The notes under the pieces were generated by a model. It was not told the origin of the DNA, did no database searches, and worked only from the letters and a program-made list of their open reading frames with translations. This document shows positions 1-10,002 of a stretch of DNA of 64,000 nucleotides, in pieces. The first letter of the stretch is position 1. Each line of letters opens with the position of its first letter. The translations under genes were made by a program, and so were the position numbers. This DNA comes from Synechococcus sp. CCY 0621 (GTDB lineage Bacteria > Cyanobacteriota > Cyanobacteriia > PCC-6307 > Cyanobiaceae), in contig NZ_JAFKRH010000015.1 of NCBI RefSeq assembly GCF_019038465.1, forward strand, positions 62,001-126,000. The letters run 5' to 3'.

Positions 1-963
1 GCCGCCGCCGAAGACACTGAGGCGGTGCTGGACGCCTGGCTGCCAGAAGCCCTGGCCGCGTGGGGGGATGGGCTGATCCGCGCCGGCCACCGGGTGGTCC
101 ATGGTGGCGAGCGCTTCACCGCCCCCATCCGGCTGGATGCGGCGGTGCTGGAGGTGCTGGAGGGACTGGTGCCCCTGGCTCCCTTGCACAACGGTCCGGC
201 CCTGCGGGTGATGCGCTGGCTGAGCGGCTGGAAGCCCGCGATCGAGCAGTGGGCCTGCTTCGACACGGCCTTCCACAGCACCCTGCCGCCGGAGGCCCGC
301 ACCTACGCGATCCCGGCCCGCTGGCGCAGCGAGGGCCTGCGCCGCTTCGGTTTCCACGGCCTCAACCATCAGCACGTGGCCGAAACCGTGGCCCGCCGCG
401 CTCAAGCCGAGGGCCGCCCCGATGCCCCCGGCGGCGAAGCCCTGCGGCTGATCAGCTGCCACCTCGGCGCCGGCTGCTCCCTCTGCGCCATCCGGGGCGG
501 GCGCAGCATCGCCACCACGATGGGCTACACCCCAATGGAGGGCCTGGTGATGGCCACCCGCAGCGGTTCGGTGGATCCGGGGCTGTTGCTGCACCGGCTG
601 CGCCGGGGGGCCACGGTGGAGGGGCTCGCCCAGGACCTGCAGCAGGAGAGCGGCCTGCTGGGCCTCTCGGAGCTGAGTCCGAGCATGAAGGACCTGCGCC
701 TGGCCGCCGCCGACGGTCATGGCGGGGCCCAGCTCGCCATCGCGGTGTTCCGCCACCAGCTGCTGCAGGGGATCGGGGCCATGGCCGCCAGCCTGGGGGG
801 GGTCGACGTGGTGGCCCTCACCGGCGGCATCGGTCAACACGATGGCGCGCTGAAGCAGGAGCTGGAGCAGGCGCTCACCTGGCTGGGGCCCTTCGAGCTG
901 GTGCAGGTCGCGGCCGATGAGGAGGGTGTGATCGCCCGCCACTGCGCTGCGGCGGACGCCTGA
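1..963 (+). CDS. ackA: Acetate kinase, 5' end missing
   Basis: Interconverts acetate and ATP with acetyl phosphate and ADP, as part of fermentative or overflow carbon metabolism in the cytosol. The frame is open from base 1, so the start lies outside the window; about 320 of roughly 400 residues are present. The ACK signature FGFHGLNHQHV lies around nt 350-382 and the second signature, beginning HLGAGCSL and running through TRSGSVDPG, lies around nt 463-580. The C-terminal ALTGGIG motif is also present. The stop is at 961-963, five bases from the convergent sdhB stop. No phosphotransacetylase gene is seen in the window. A propionate kinase would look similar, but acetate kinase is the usual cyanobacterial member. 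Confidence 0.93.
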   Translation, partial: AAAEDTEAVLDAWLPEALAAWGDGLIRAGHRVVHGGERFTAPIRLDAAVLEVLEGLVPLAPLHNGPALRVMRWLSGWKPAIEQWACFDTAFHSTLPPEARTYAIPARWRSEGLRRFGFHGLNHQHVAETVARRAQAEGRPDAPGGEALRLISCHLGAGCSLCAIRGGRSIATTMGYTPMEGLVMATRSGSVDPGLLLHRLRRGATVEGLAQDLQQESGLLGLSELSPSMKDLRLAAADGHGGAQLAIAVFRHQLLQGIGAMAASLGGVDVVALTGGIGQHDGALKQELEQALTWLGPFELVQVAADEEGVIARHCAAADA

Positions 964-967
964 CGCT

Positions 968-1711
968 TCAGTTCCGCCGCCAGGATTCGCGGTGCATCCA
1001 GCTGATCCAGACAGCGGAGATCTGCTTGGGGCAGGTGGCTTCGCATTCCAGGTGGCTGCTGCAGCTGCCGAAGCCTTCGCTGACCATCTGCGCCTGCATC
1101 ACCCGGGCCCGGTGCTGCCGCTCCGGCTGGCCCTGGGGCAACTGGCCCAGGTGCGCCAGCTTGGCCGCGACGAACAGGCTGGCGGAGGCGTTGCGGCAGC
1201 TGGCCACGCAGGCACCGCAGCCGATACAGGCCGCCGTGTCAAAGGCCTGGGCCGCCTGCTCGCGCCCGATCAACAGGGCGTTCGCTTCCGGCGCACTGCC
1301 GGTGTTGATCGAGCAATACCCACCGGCGGCGATGATCCGGTCCAAGGCGGAGCGGTCGACGGCCAGATCCTGCAGGATGGGAAAGGCACGGGCGCGGAAG
1401 GGTTCCAGGGTCAGCACCTCGCCGTCACGGAACTGGCGCAGATAGAGCTGGCAGACGCTGGTGGCCCGCTGGGGCCCCTGGGCCTGGCCATTGACAAGGA
1501 ACCCACAGGAGCCGCAGATGCCTTCACGGCAGTCGTGCTCAAACCCCACGGGACGCACTCCGGCGGCAATCAGCCGTTCGTTGAGCAGGTCAAGGGCCTC
1601 CAGCAGGGAGAGGTCTGTGGAGACCGCGTCCAGGCGATGGACCTCAAAAGCCCCGCTGTCCTGGGAACCTGCCTGACGCCAGATCCTCAGGGTGAGCGAA
1701 ACGGCGGTCAT
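968..1711 (-). CDS. sdhB: Succinate dehydrogenase/fumarate reductase iron-sulfur subunit
   Basis: Electron-transfer subunit of respiratory complex II, passing electrons from the FAD subunit to the quinone pool. The 247-residue protein has the plant-type [2Fe-2S] cysteines C61, C66, C69 and C87. It also has the ferredoxin-type CxxCxxC at C162/C165/C168 with C172, and a C-terminal cluster at C217, C223 and C227, giving the expected three-cluster set. It is transcribed on the same strand as sdhA and sdhC but is separated from them by an oppositely oriented GGDEF-EAL gene of about 1.8 kb. It therefore probably has its own promoter in the 198-bp divergent region 1712-1909. Family assignment is firm; direction of the reaction in vivo cannot be told from sequence. 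Confidence 0.93.
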   Translation of the reverse strand: MTAVSLTLRIWRQAGSQDSGAFEVHRLDAVSTDLSLLEALDLLNERLIAAGVRPVGFEHDCREGICGSCGFLVNGQAQGPQRATSVCQLYLRQFRDGEVLTLEPFRARAFPILQDLAVDRSALDRIIAAGGYCSINTGSAPEANALLIGREQAAQAFDTAACIGCGACVASCRNASASLFVAAKLAHLGQLPQGQPERQHRARVMQAQMVSEGFGSCSSHLECEATCPKQISAVWISWMHRESWRRN

Positions 1712-1909
1712 CGGTACAGCTTTGGCATGGGTGTCACCGTTGACAGGAACCGGAAGTCGCCAGGCTCGATTCGGATTCTGCCGGTCCTGAGGCGGGGATG
1801 TTGTCGTTCCGCGTCATGCACGCGCGATCACGAAGGAAAAGATGCAAGACTCAGAAAATTTTCAGTATTGCTTAGTCAACCCCATGCCCCTCCGGGTCCC
1901 TGCCGCCGC

Positions 1910-3673
1910 GTGAACGACCAACGCAAGCTGGTGGTGGAGCTGCGCCGGTCGATGGGGCGGCTGGAGGCAGCGCTGGGCACCATCAGCGATGCCCTCGTGA
2001 TCACCTGCTCCGAGGGGCGGGTGCTCTGGTGCAACGCCAGTTACGCGCAGCTGGTGGAACGGACTCCCCCGGCGCTCCTGGGGGAATCGATCTACGACCA
2101 ACTCCCCCGCGACTGCGACGGCGCCCCCCTGCTGAACCCGGAGCAGGTGCTGGCCGGCGGCGACCAGGGGGGGCAATTCACCAAGGTGCTGCATCACAAC
2201 GAGCTGCGCGCCATCGAAGTTGAATGGAAGCCCATCCACAGTGAGCGGCGGCGGCCCCTGATCTTCTGCTTACGGGACGTCAGTGCCCGGTTCTCCTATG
2301 AGCAGCTGCGGGTGGAGGTCGACCGGATCGAGCGGCGGCGCCAGCAGACTGAGAATCTGAACCGGGCCCTGGAGCTGGAACGCCTGGCCCTGGCCACCAA
2401 GGTGATGGAGTGCCCGGTCACGGGCCTGCCCAACCGCCGCGGCCTCCACGTCAGCATCCGTGCCGCCCTCAAGACCCAGCGGGAGAATGGCGGCCGGATC
2501 AGCATTCTGTTCTGCGATCTCAACTCCTTCAAAGAGATCAATGACCTTCATGGACATCAGATCGGCGACGACCTGCTGATTGAGATTGGCCGGCGTCTGC
2601 AGCGATCCTTGCGATTCGGAGATATTCTGTCACGCCTCGGTGGCGACGAATTTGTGGTGCTCACAATGGGCATTTTCGATGAGGGCGATGCCCTCCAGTT
2701 AGCCATGCGCCTCAATGACGCCGTAAGCCAGACATGGTCGGTCGAAGATCATACGATCCGCCCATCCATGAGCATCGGCATCACGATCTCAGACGACCCA
2801 GAAATCTCCGTCAATGAGCTGATCCGGCGGGCAGATCTTGCCATGTACGAGGCCAAGACCAACGGCGATCAGCACATCTCTTTCTATCATTCGTCCATCG
2901 ACAAGAAGGTAAGGAGGAACATCCATCTGCGACATCAACTCGAAGGCGCTCTCCAGCACAAGTCGATGTTTCTGGCTTATCAGCCGATTGTTGAGCTGGG
3001 AAATCGGATGGTCGTGGGCATGGAAGCCTTACTGCGCCTTGGGGCCATCGCAGCGCCGATTGCTACCCCGTCGGAATTCATCCCCCTTGCCGAACGCACC
3101 GCCCTGATTCTGCCGATCGGCCGCTGGGTGATCAGCCAGGCTCTCGAGCGGCTTCGTCAACTTCGCTCCGAGGGTTCGGACGTCACCATGGCGATCAATG
3201 TGAGTCCCTTGCAATTGAAGGAAACAGGCCTCAGCGACTTCTTCCTCAGCCAGGCGGAACGCTCCGGTGTGGATCCCTCCTGGACGGTGATCGAGGTGAC
3301 CGAAAGTATCCTGATTGAACATCCCGACCTGGCCACATCCGAGCTGAGCCGATTACGGGAGGCCGGCGTCAAGGTGCATCTCGATGACTTCGGCACGGGG
3401 TACTCCAGCATGTCCTGGTTGGCACGATTGCCCATTGACACGATCAAAGTGGACCGAAGTTTCATCTCTGATTTTCTCCACGATCACCGCAAGGCCGTGG
3501 TCTTGGAAGCGATGATTCGCCTCTCCCGCGACCTCGGTCTGGGCCTGATCGCCGAAGGCATCGAAACCGTCGAGCAACATGCCGGCCTGCTCGCCATGGG
3601 TTGCGTCCGGGGTCAGGGCTATCTCTTCGGCCGTCCCGAACCCCTCAGCCGTAGCTGCGCGGTCCCGGCGTGA
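1910..3673 (+). CDS. PAS-GGDEF-EAL cyclic-di-GMP turnover protein
   Basis: Predicted bifunctional diguanylate cyclase/phosphodiesterase of about 587 residues. An N-terminal PAS-like domain (about residues 20-135) is followed by a short coiled coil, a GGDEF domain with an intact GGDEF at about 244-248, and an EAL domain. In the EAL domain, EALLR at about 372, DDFGTGYSS at about 492 and EGIET at about 549 are all intact. Both catalytic activities are thus possible. No membrane segment is seen, so it is probably cytosolic. GTG at 1910 is chosen because the PAS-like sequence begins just after it; the frame stays open upstream across antisense sdhB, so the start is uncertain. Its 3' end overlaps the convergent sdhA end by 29 bp. 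The GGDEF part reads as somewhat less GC-rich than the flanking sdh genes, which hints at later insertion. Confidence 0.9.
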   Translation: MNDQRKLVVELRRSMGRLEAALGTISDALVITCSEGRVLWCNASYAQLVERTPPALLGESIYDQLPRDCDGAPLLNPEQVLAGGDQGGQFTKVLHHNELRAIEVEWKPIHSERRRPLIFCLRDVSARFSYEQLRVEVDRIERRRQQTENLNRALELERLALATKVMECPVTGLPNRRGLHVSIRAALKTQRENGGRISILFCDLNSFKEINDLHGHQIGDDLLIEIGRRLQRSLRFGDILSRLGGDEFVVLTMGIFDEGDALQLAMRLNDAVSQTWSVEDHTIRPSMSIGITISDDPEISVNELIRRADLAMYEAKTNGDQHISFYHSSIDKKVRRNIHLRHQLEGALQHKSMFLAYQPIVELGNRMVVGMEALLRLGAIAAPIATPSEFIPLAERTALILPIGRWVISQALERLRQLRSEGSDVTMAINVSPLQLKETGLSDFFLSQAERSGVDPSWTVIEVTESILIEHPDLATSELSRLREAGVKVHLDDFGTGYSSMSWLARLPIDTIKVDRSFISDFLHDHRKAVVLEAMIRLSRDLGLGLIAEGIETVEQHAGLLAMGCVRGQGYLFGRPEPLSRSCAVPA

Positions 3674-5570
3674 TGGATCGAAAGACAAGCGGCTCGCTAT
3701 GGCGGACGGGAGTGGCTCCGGGCCGGTGCTCCCAGGCCGCAATGTGGGCGAAGCGTTCGTCATCCCGCTGGGCTTCCCCAGCCGGGGTCTGATGGTCCTC
3801 GCGGAAATGGGCGCCGCAGGATTCCTCCCGTGCCAGGGCATCCCGCAGCATCAGATCCGCCAGTCCGAAGAAATCCTCCAGCCGCAGAGCCTTGGTGAGC
3901 TCAGCATCGAGAAGGCCATCCTCCTGGGGAATGCAGACCTCTCGCAGGAATTCCAGCCGTAGCGCCTCCAGTTCACCCAGCGACGATGTGAGGCGATCCG
4001 GCCGGCGGCTGATGCCGCAGGCGTCGATCATCAGGTGGCCGAGGCTCCTGTGGAAGACATCGACGGGTTGGGAGCCGCCCGTGCGGCGCAGGGCTTCGAG
4101 GCGTGCCTCCACCGACGCCAGCGCCTCGCGGCAGGCTGGGTGGTCGGCCGGCAACGCTCCAGCAGCCTGGCCCGCCAGCCAGCCCGTCACCGTCGCCGGG
4201 GCGATGAAGTAACCATCCGCCAGCGCCTGCATCAGGGCACTGGCCCCCAGCCGGTTGGCGCCATGCTCAGAGAAGTTGGCCTCCCCGAGCACGAACAGCC
4301 CCGGCACAGTGCTCATCAGGTGGTAGTCGACCCACAGCCCGCCCATCGTGTAATGCGGTGCGGGATAGATCCGCATCGGCGTTGTTCTGGGGTCGTCACC
4401 GGTGATTCGCTCGTACATCTGCAGCAGGTTTCCGTAGCGCGCCTCGATCGCTTCGGCACCGTCCCGGGTGATGGCCTCGGCCAGGTCGAGATACACCGAA
4501 CGCCCCCCGGGCCCGACGCCCCGGCCCTCCAGGCACAGCTGCCGGGCCCGCCGAGAAGCAAGATCCCGCGGCACCAGGTTGCCGTAGCTGGGGTATTGCC
4601 GCTCCAGGAAGTAGTCCCGCTCCGCTTCCGGAATCGCCGCCGGCGGCCGGTCGTCGCCCGTCCGCAGCGGCAGCCAGATCCGCCCGTCGTTGCGCAGGCT
4701 TTCGCTCATCAAGGTGAGCTTGCTCTGGTGGACATCGCCGCTGGGGATGCAGGTGGGGTGGATCTGGGTGAAGCAGGGGTTGGCGAAACAGGCACCGCGC
4801 CGATGGGCCTGCCAGATCGCCGTGGCATTCGACTTCAGGGCATTGGTGGAGAGAAAGAAGACGTTCGAATAGCCGCCGGTGGCCAGCAGCACAGCATCGG
4901 CAGTGAGCACCTCCAGGGCGCCGCTGATCTGGTGCCGGCAGACCACCCCCCTGGCCACACCTTCGTGGACGATCAGATCGAGCATGTCGCGGCGGCAGAG
5001 CAGCTCGACTCGCCCAGCCGCAACCTGCCGCAGCATCGCCTGGTAGGCGCCATAGAGCAGCTGCTGGCCCGTCTGGCCCCGGGCGTAGAAGGTGCGGCTC
5101 ACCAGGGCCCCGCCGAAGCTGCGGTTGGCCAGGGTGCCGCCGTACTCCCGCGCGAAGGGCACCCCCTGGGCCACGCACTGGTCGATGATCGCGCCGCTGA
5201 TTTCGGCCAGCCGATGGCAGCCGGCTTCCCGGGCGCGGAAATCACCGCCCTTCACCGTGTCGCGGAACAGGCGCTCAATGCTGTCGCCGTCGTTGGCGTA
5301 ATTGCGGGCCGCGTTGATGCCCCCCTGGGCCGCCACCGAGTGGGCCCGGCGCGGGCTGTCGTGGTAGGTCAGCACCTGAACCCGGTAGCCCTGTTCGGCC
5401 AGGCTGGCGGCCGCCGAGGCCCCCGCCAGGCCGCTGCCCACCACCAGGATCCGCAGCCCCTGCTTGCGGTTGGGGCTGATCAGCGGCAGGATCTCCCGGC
5501 AACGCTGCCAGGCCGTGGCCACGGGGCCCTCGGGCAGGCGGGGATCGAGCAGGTGGGGCGTAGGGCTCAT
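3645..5570 (-). CDS. sdhA: Succinate dehydrogenase/fumarate reductase flavoprotein subunit
   Basis: FAD-binding catalytic subunit of complex II, oxidising succinate to fumarate. The 641-residue protein begins with a Rossmann motif ([12 protein letters not shown], about residues 38-50). It has the [11 protein letters not shown] segment containing the FAD-linking histidine region, and the active-site stretches QIHPTCIP and [10 protein letters not shown]. The start is the ATG at 5570, whose first bases overlap the sdhC stop as ATGA, indicating translational coupling. The length and layout resemble the Bacillus-type or epsilon-type SdhA more than the shorter E. coli form; that is judged from the length and the single sdhC partner. 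The 3' end overlaps the convergent GGDEF-EAL gene by 29 bp. Confidence 0.94.
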   Translation of the reverse strand: MSPTPHLLDPRLPEGPVATAWQRCREILPLISPNRKQGLRILVVGSGLAGASAAASLAEQGYRVQVLTYHDSPRRAHSVAAQGGINAARNYANDGDSIERLFRDTVKGGDFRAREAGCHRLAEISGAIIDQCVAQGVPFAREYGGTLANRSFGGALVSRTFYARGQTGQQLLYGAYQAMLRQVAAGRVELLCRRDMLDLIVHEGVARGVVCRHQISGALEVLTADAVLLATGGYSNVFFLSTNALKSNATAIWQAHRRGACFANPCFTQIHPTCIPSGDVHQSKLTLMSESLRNDGRIWLPLRTGDDRPPAAIPEAERDYFLERQYPSYGNLVPRDLASRRARQLCLEGRGVGPGGRSVYLDLAEAITRDGAEAIEARYGNLLQMYERITGDDPRTTPMRIYPAPHYTMGGLWVDYHLMSTVPGLFVLGEANFSEHGANRLGASALMQALADGYFIAPATVTGWLAGQAAGALPADHPACREALASVEARLEALRRTGGSQPVDVFHRSLGHLMIDACGISRRPDRLTSSLGELEALRLEFLREVCIPQEDGLLDAELTKALRLEDFFGLADLMLRDALAREESCGAHFREDHQTPAGEAQRDDERFAHIAAWEHRPGATPVRHSEPLVFRSITPGPRSYG

Positions 5571-6214
5571 CGGGCTGCCAGCAGCGGGAGCGAGGGTCGC
5601 AGCACCAGGGCGAGCGGGAGCAGTGCGAAGCCCGCCCCCAGGAGCAGGGCCAGCCCCCGCCCCCCCAGGCGCAGGGCTGCCGCATTGGCGGGCTCCAGCA
5701 ACCCCAGCCGGCGCACGGCGCTTTCGGCGCCATGCAGCAGGTGCAGACCCGCCGCGGCCCCGGCGACCGCATAGAGGGCCAGGCACCAGGGCGCCTGCAA
5801 CACGGCCAGGACCGCAGCGAGTTCAGCGCCGGCTGGCGGCCGGTGCCAGCGCAGCTGCGCCAGGTGGACGACAAGGAACAGCAGCAACAGTGATCCACTC
5901 CAGGGGATCAGCCGAGCCGCCAGGGCCGCCAGGGGCTCCCATGGGCCCTGGCGACGGCTGCGCAGGGGGCCGGAGGCCGGTCCCCGGGCCTGGCGATTGG
6001 CGTGGGCCCGCTGCAGCGACAGCAGGGGGTGGCCCAGGCCGGCCGCCAGCAGGGCAACCTCAAGCCAGGGCAGCCAGGCCTGCTGGTGCAGGGCTGTGGC
6101 GAAGCGTTCGAAGCCCATCGGATCGAGCAGAGCCATCCCCACGCCACCCAGGTGGACGGCCAGGAACAGCACCAGCCCAAGCCCCGTGACGGCGATCCAG
6201 AATCCGATGATCAT
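5567..6214 (-). CDS. sdhC: Succinate dehydrogenase cytochrome b membrane subunit
   Basis: Membrane anchor and haem subunit of complex II. The 215-residue protein has about five hydrophobic segments with histidines placed as expected for haem ligands of the b558 type: H21 in AVHLGG, the histidine in LGHPLL, another in VVHLAQL, and HLLHGAES near the fourth helix. It is the first gene of the sdhCA pair and overlaps sdhA by four bases. A single large cytochrome b subunit, rather than separate SdhC and SdhD, fits Bacillus-like complex II. It is divergent from the glycosyltransferase gene, with 60 bp between start codons. Confidence 0.85.
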   Translation of the reverse strand: MIIGFWIAVTGLGLVLFLAVHLGGVGMALLDPMGFERFATALHQQAWLPWLEVALLAAGLGHPLLSLQRAHANRQARGPASGPLRSRRQGPWEPLAALAARLIPWSGSLLLLFLVVHLAQLRWHRPPAGAELAAVLAVLQAPWCLALYAVAGAAAGLHLLHGAESAVRRLGLLEPANAAALRLGGRGLALLLGAGFALLPLALVLRPSLPLLAAR

Positions 6215-6250
6215 TCAGCTGAAGGTGAACTCCCCTGGAGGCAAGGTGGC

Positions 6251-6266
6251 AGGAGGCAACAGGAGG
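6251..6266 (+). promoter_or_regulatory. Duplicated AGGAGG ribosome-binding sequence
   Basis: AGGAGG occurs twice, at 6251-6256 and 6261-6266. The second lies eight bases before ATG 6275, which fixes that ATG as the start of the glycosyltransferase rather than the downstream ATG at 6299. Strong Shine-Dalgarno sequences are unusual among the genes of this window. Confidence 0.6.
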
Positions 6267-6274
6267 ATCGGGCG

Positions 6275-7291
6275 ATGGCGACTGGATGGACGGCATCCAT
6301 GAAGGAGTCCAGCCAGTCCCCTCTCGTCAGCATCATCGTACCCAACTACAACCATGCCGCCTTTCTCAGCGAACGTCTGCGATCCATTCTCAGCCAGACA
6401 TTTCAGAATTTCGAGCTGATCGTCCTGGATGACGCCTCCACGGATGATTCCCTGGCGGTGATCCGGGAGCAACTGCAGGACCACCCTCACCAGGTGTTCT
6501 GTAACGCGACCAACTCAGGCCAGCCCTGCTCGCAATGGCTGAGTGGAATCAAGAAGGCTTCAGGGCGCTACATCTGGATCGCGGAGTCGGATGACAGCTG
6601 TTCGCCGAAGTTTCTCGAGCGAATGGTGTCCCATCTGGAACAAGGCAACGTACTGGCCTACTGCCGCACCACTTCCATCGACGCCGCAGGCGCACCACTC
6701 GCCGACCAAAGCTTCTGGCCAGATGCCGTTGACCCCGACCGTTGGCAGCACTCCTTCAGGATCCAGGCTGAGGACCTATGCCGTGACTTCATGGATCGGG
6801 GCAACGTCATCGCCAATGCCAGTGGCGTGGTCTTTCGCAAACCTGATGAGGCGATTCTTCAAGCACTGGGACCGCTGACAGCCCGCCGGCGCTGCACCGG
6901 TGACTGGCTCTTCTGGACACACTATCTGATGCGAATGGGTGGATCGGTGAGCTTCGACTCTGAAGCGCTGTCCTGTTTTCGTTGCCACGACCAGAGCACC
7001 CGCAGCATCGACAGTCGCCGCCGGGAAAGGCTCCGCTTCGGCGAGTACTCCTCCGCCATCGCCTCGGTTCTGAAGATCACAAGGCCATGGCCCCGCTGCC
7101 ATTGGCATGCCGTGGCCACCAGTGGTGGCTGGGACTGGATTCTGTATGAATACCTCTGGCGCTACAACCCATCACGAGCCGAAAAGCTCTGCCTTTCAAT
7201 CATCCATGGCCCCCTGCGCCTGGGGATCTACGCACGGCTGCTGCAGTCCCAGATTCTGCGGCGGCGTTACTGGAGCTGGCCCACCAGCTGA
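6275..7291 (+). CDS. Family 2 glycosyltransferase
   Basis: Predicted GT-A fold inverting glycosyltransferase of 338 residues that transfers a sugar from a nucleotide donor, probably in surface polysaccharide synthesis. The N-terminal segment VSIIVPNYNHAAFL, followed by LDDAST and an ESDDS metal-binding-type motif near residues 104-108, is typical of GT2 enzymes. No membrane helix is evident. ATG 6275 is preceded by a strong AGGAGG. It lies 73 bp upstream of a GT4 gene on the same strand, and the two may act on the same glycan. The base composition is a little lower in GC than the sdh genes. Acceptor and donor cannot be inferred. Confidence 0.85.
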   Translation: MATGWTASMKESSQSPLVSIIVPNYNHAAFLSERLRSILSQTFQNFELIVLDDASTDDSLAVIREQLQDHPHQVFCNATNSGQPCSQWLSGIKKASGRYIWIAESDDSCSPKFLERMVSHLEQGNVLAYCRTTSIDAAGAPLADQSFWPDAVDPDRWQHSFRIQAEDLCRDFMDRGNVIANASGVVFRKPDEAILQALGPLTARRRCTGDWLFWTHYLMRMGGSVSFDSEALSCFRCHDQSTRSIDSRRRERLRFGEYSSAIASVLKITRPWPRCHWHAVATSGGWDWILYEYLWRYNPSRAEKLCLSIIHGPLRLGIYARLLQSQILRRRYWSWPTS

Positions 7292-7364
7292 ACCGAGCAC
7301 GGTGGTGCCGGGATAGGGGCCCGATGCCGTTGGTATCGTTAGATTTGGAACAGTTGGACAGTCG

Positions 7365-8651
7365 TTGAGAGTCGCCTTTGCCCATTACAGCCAGGAAGGT
7401 GACATCAGCGGCGTCACCACCTGGGTTCTCGGCCTCGCCAGACGATTGTCAGCCGATGGTGTGACTGTCGCCATCCATTTCGTGGTCACGCCTGCGGAAC
7501 CACGCCCTGATCCGTGTATTGAGCCACAGCTGTTTGAGGACTTACGCCGTCAGGGCATCGACGTGTTCTCCACGCCGCGCCGCGCCAGCCTCAAAGAGGA
7601 TGTCCAGGACACCCTGTCCTTTCTCAACGACTGGCAACCAACGGTGTTCCTGCCCCAATGCAAACCGGCCCACTACGCGGCGGCCGCCCAGGCCGGCAAG
7701 CGGGGGCTGCCCTGGGCGCTCACCCTGCATTCGGATGATCCGGATTATTGGGCGACGGTCAGGGCCTTCGGTGGATCCCGTCAGGGAAGCTCCCTGGTCT
7801 GCGTATCCCGCCACATCCGCGACGAACTCAACCGCAGGCGCATCGATCGACCCGCCAGCGTCATTCCCTACGGGGTCTCCGTTCCGCTGACGCCGGCGGA
7901 GTTCTGCACGGAACCCTTTCGTGTGGTGTTCAGCGGCCGGATCTGGGAGCACCAGAAACGCGCCTCATTGGTGATTCAGACACTGATCAGAGCCTGCCGA
8001 TCCAGCGGCTCCATTCGCGCCACCCTGATCGGCGACGGCTACGCCCGGGCCGCCTGTGAACAGCAGGTGGCCGAGGCTGGCCTTGGCGGGGCGATCAGCT
8101 TCACCGGGCCCCTGCCGCCCAGCCAGGTGCAGGCCAGGTTGCTCGAGGCCCAGGCCATCCTGTTGATGTCCGACTTTGAGGGGTTGCCGATCGCCCTGCT
8201 GGAGGCGATGGCGGCCGGGGTGGTGCCAGTGGTGCGTCGCATTCCCAGCGGCATTCCCGAGCTTGTGGATCATGAGCGCACGGGATTGCTGGTGTCGGAG
8301 GATCCGGCCGAAGCGGCCGGGGCCCTGCAGCGGCTGGCCGATGATCCCGAACTCTGGCGGCGTTGCTCAACGGCGGCCAGGGATCTCGTCGCCCAGCACT
8401 ACAGCGCCGACAGCAGTTACCGGCAGTGGCGCCAGTTGCTGGGAGACCTGGATCGTCGGTTCAGCGAGGCCCCGTCCAATCCCTATCCGCTCGACAGCCA
8501 CCGGATCGACAGCCTGCAGCGGATCGCACCTTCCTTTTCACAGGAGTACAAGCAACCGATGGCCGGGACCACCACGCTGCGTCAGGCCCTGCGCACCGCC
8601 ATCGCCCGGGCCAAGCATCGGATCAAGCGCCTGCTGAGCAGCCACCCCTGA
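7365..8651 (+). CDS. Family 4 glycosyltransferase
   Basis: Predicted retaining GT-B glycosyltransferase of 428 residues. The N-terminal domain opens with RVAFAHYSQEGDISGV, and the C-terminal GT1-type domain contains VVFSGRIWEHQKR, then SDFEGLPIALLEAMAAG with its EGxPxxLLEAMA donor-binding motif. The start is a TTG at 7365; conserved sequence begins immediately after it and no in-frame ATG lies nearby. The last ~60 residues are basic and low in similarity to the catalytic core. It probably works with the GT2 gene upstream in capsule, O-antigen or cell-wall glycan synthesis. The substrate is unknown. Confidence 0.85.
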   Translation: MRVAFAHYSQEGDISGVTTWVLGLARRLSADGVTVAIHFVVTPAEPRPDPCIEPQLFEDLRRQGIDVFSTPRRASLKEDVQDTLSFLNDWQPTVFLPQCKPAHYAAAAQAGKRGLPWALTLHSDDPDYWATVRAFGGSRQGSSLVCVSRHIRDELNRRRIDRPASVIPYGVSVPLTPAEFCTEPFRVVFSGRIWEHQKRASLVIQTLIRACRSSGSIRATLIGDGYARAACEQQVAEAGLGGAISFTGPLPPSQVQARLLEAQAILLMSDFEGLPIALLEAMAAGVVPVVRRIPSGIPELVDHERTGLLVSEDPAEAAGALQRLADDPELWRRCSTAARDLVAQHYSADSSYRQWRQLLGDLDRRFSEAPSNPYPLDSHRIDSLQRIAPSFSQEYKQPMAGTTTLRQALRTAIARAKHRIKRLLSSHP

Positions 8652-8699
8652 GCCGAGCCCCCGCCATGGGAGGGTGCCAGGGACCCCCGGCTCACCGCC

Positions 8700-9947
8700 G
8701 TGCGCCTGTCGCGCCCCTCCACCCTCTTCTGCGCCTTCCTGACGCTGCTCAACGACCGGCTGGGTGAGAGCATCGTGTTCCCGCTGCTGCCGTTCCTGCT
8801 GGCGGACTTCACGGCGGACGGCCGCACCCTCGGTCTGCTGGCCGGCAGCTACGCCATCGCCCAGTTCGCCTTCACCCCCCTGATCGGCGCCCTCAGTGAC
8901 CGCTACGGACGCCGGCCCGTGATCACGGCCTGCGTGGCCGGTTCGGTGCTGGGCCTGGGCCTGTTCGCCTTCACCGTGATCCTGCCCTGGGGCCGCCTCT
9001 GGCCGGCGGCCGCCGCCAGCGGCCTGCCCCTGGCCCTGCTGTTCGCCGCCCGGCTGATCGACGGAGTCAGCGGCGGCACCGCCGCCACGGCGGCCGCCGT
9101 GCTGGCGGACATCTCGACACCGGAGCGGCGGGCCCGGGCCTTCGGCCTGATCGGCGTGGCCTTCGGGCTGGGGTTCATCCTCGGCCCGGCCCTCGGCGGC
9201 CTGCTGGGCCGCATCAACGTGAGCCTGCCGCTGCTGCTGGCCGTGGGCTTCGCGCTGCTGAACCTGGTGGTGGTGGTGACCCTGCTGCCGGAAACCCATC
9301 CGCCCGAGGCCCGTCTGCCCCTGCCCAGGCACTGGGAGCTGCAGCCCTTCGGCCAGTTGCAGCGGGTGTTCGCCAATCCCCGGGTGCGGCGCCTCTGCGC
9401 CGCCTTCTTCCTTTTCTTCCTGGGGTTCAGCGGTTTCACCGCCCTGCTGGTGCTCTATTTCAAGCAGGTGTTCGGCTGGGGTCCGGGCCTCTCGGCTGGC
9501 GCCTTCCTGGTGGTCGGCGTGGTGGCCACGGTGGTGCAGGGCGGACTGATCGGTCCGCTGGTGCAGCGGCTGGGGGAGTGGCGTCTCACCCAGATCGGCC
9601 TGGGCTGCGTCATGGCGGGCTTCCTGCTGGTGCCCCTGGCGGAGCGGCAGAACGCGGTACCCGTGGTGTTCACCGCCGTGGCGATCCTGGCCCTGGGCAC
9701 CGGTCTGGTGACCCCCAGCCTGCGCAGCCTGGTATCGCGGCGCCTGGCCGACAGCGGCCAGGGTGCCGCCCTGGGCAGCCTGCAGGGATTGCAGAGCCTG
9801 GCCAGCTTCCTGGGGCCACCCCTGGCGGGACTGGCCTACGAGACCATCGGCCGCCGCAGCCCCTTCTGGCTGGGGATTCTGCTGATGGCTGTCGTGGTAT
9901 GGCTTGTGGCGGCTGGATCCCAGCGTCAAGTGGAGGCGACACCCTGA
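8700..9947 (+). CDS. MFS transporter, TetA-like
   Basis: Predicted 12-helix major facilitator superfamily exporter of 415 residues. Motif A is seen as GALSDRYGRRP between helices 2 and 3 (about residues 64-74). A second basic loop, STPERRARAFG, and the motif C-like GFILGPALGG are typical of the DHA1/TetA branch. The start is GTG 8700. The upstream gap is only 48 bp, so it may be co-transcribed with the glycosyltransferase. Substrate cannot be predicted; drug or metabolite efflux is the family's usual role. Confidence 0.85.
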   Translation: MRLSRPSTLFCAFLTLLNDRLGESIVFPLLPFLLADFTADGRTLGLLAGSYAIAQFAFTPLIGALSDRYGRRPVITACVAGSVLGLGLFAFTVILPWGRLWPAAAASGLPLALLFAARLIDGVSGGTAATAAAVLADISTPERRARAFGLIGVAFGLGFILGPALGGLLGRINVSLPLLLAVGFALLNLVVVVTLLPETHPPEARLPLPRHWELQPFGQLQRVFANPRVRRLCAAFFLFFLGFSGFTALLVLYFKQVFGWGPGLSAGAFLVVGVVATVVQGGLIGPLVQRLGEWRLTQIGLGCVMAGFLLVPLAERQNAVPVVFTAVAILALGTGLVTPSLRSLVSRRLADSGQGAALGSLQGLQSLASFLGPPLAGLAYETIGRRSPFWLGILLMAVVVWLVAAGSQRQVEATP

Positions 9948-10002
9948 CGGCGGGATCGCCATTGCTACGTTGCCTTTTCTCAAGCTCGCGGAGCCCCGCC
10001 GT

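Noticed and set aside
1740-1745. TTGACA upstream of the GGDEF-EAL gene as a -35 element.
   Set aside because: No matching -10 hexamer lies 16-18 bp downstream, so it was not called a promoter.
4035-5774. A 579-codon open frame on the plus strand.
   Set aside because: It lies opposite sdhA, whose protein sequence is clearly conserved; the antisense product is rich in Gly, Arg and His with no family motif.
8649-8694. Hairpin TGAGCCG/CGGCTCA between the GT4 and MFS genes.
   Set aside because: The loop is about 32 bases, with no T-tract, and it overlaps the GT4 stop; too weak to call a terminator.
8538-9983. A long minus-strand frame across the MFS gene.
   Set aside because: Gln/Gly/His-rich shadow of the MFS gene, which has normal helices and motifs.
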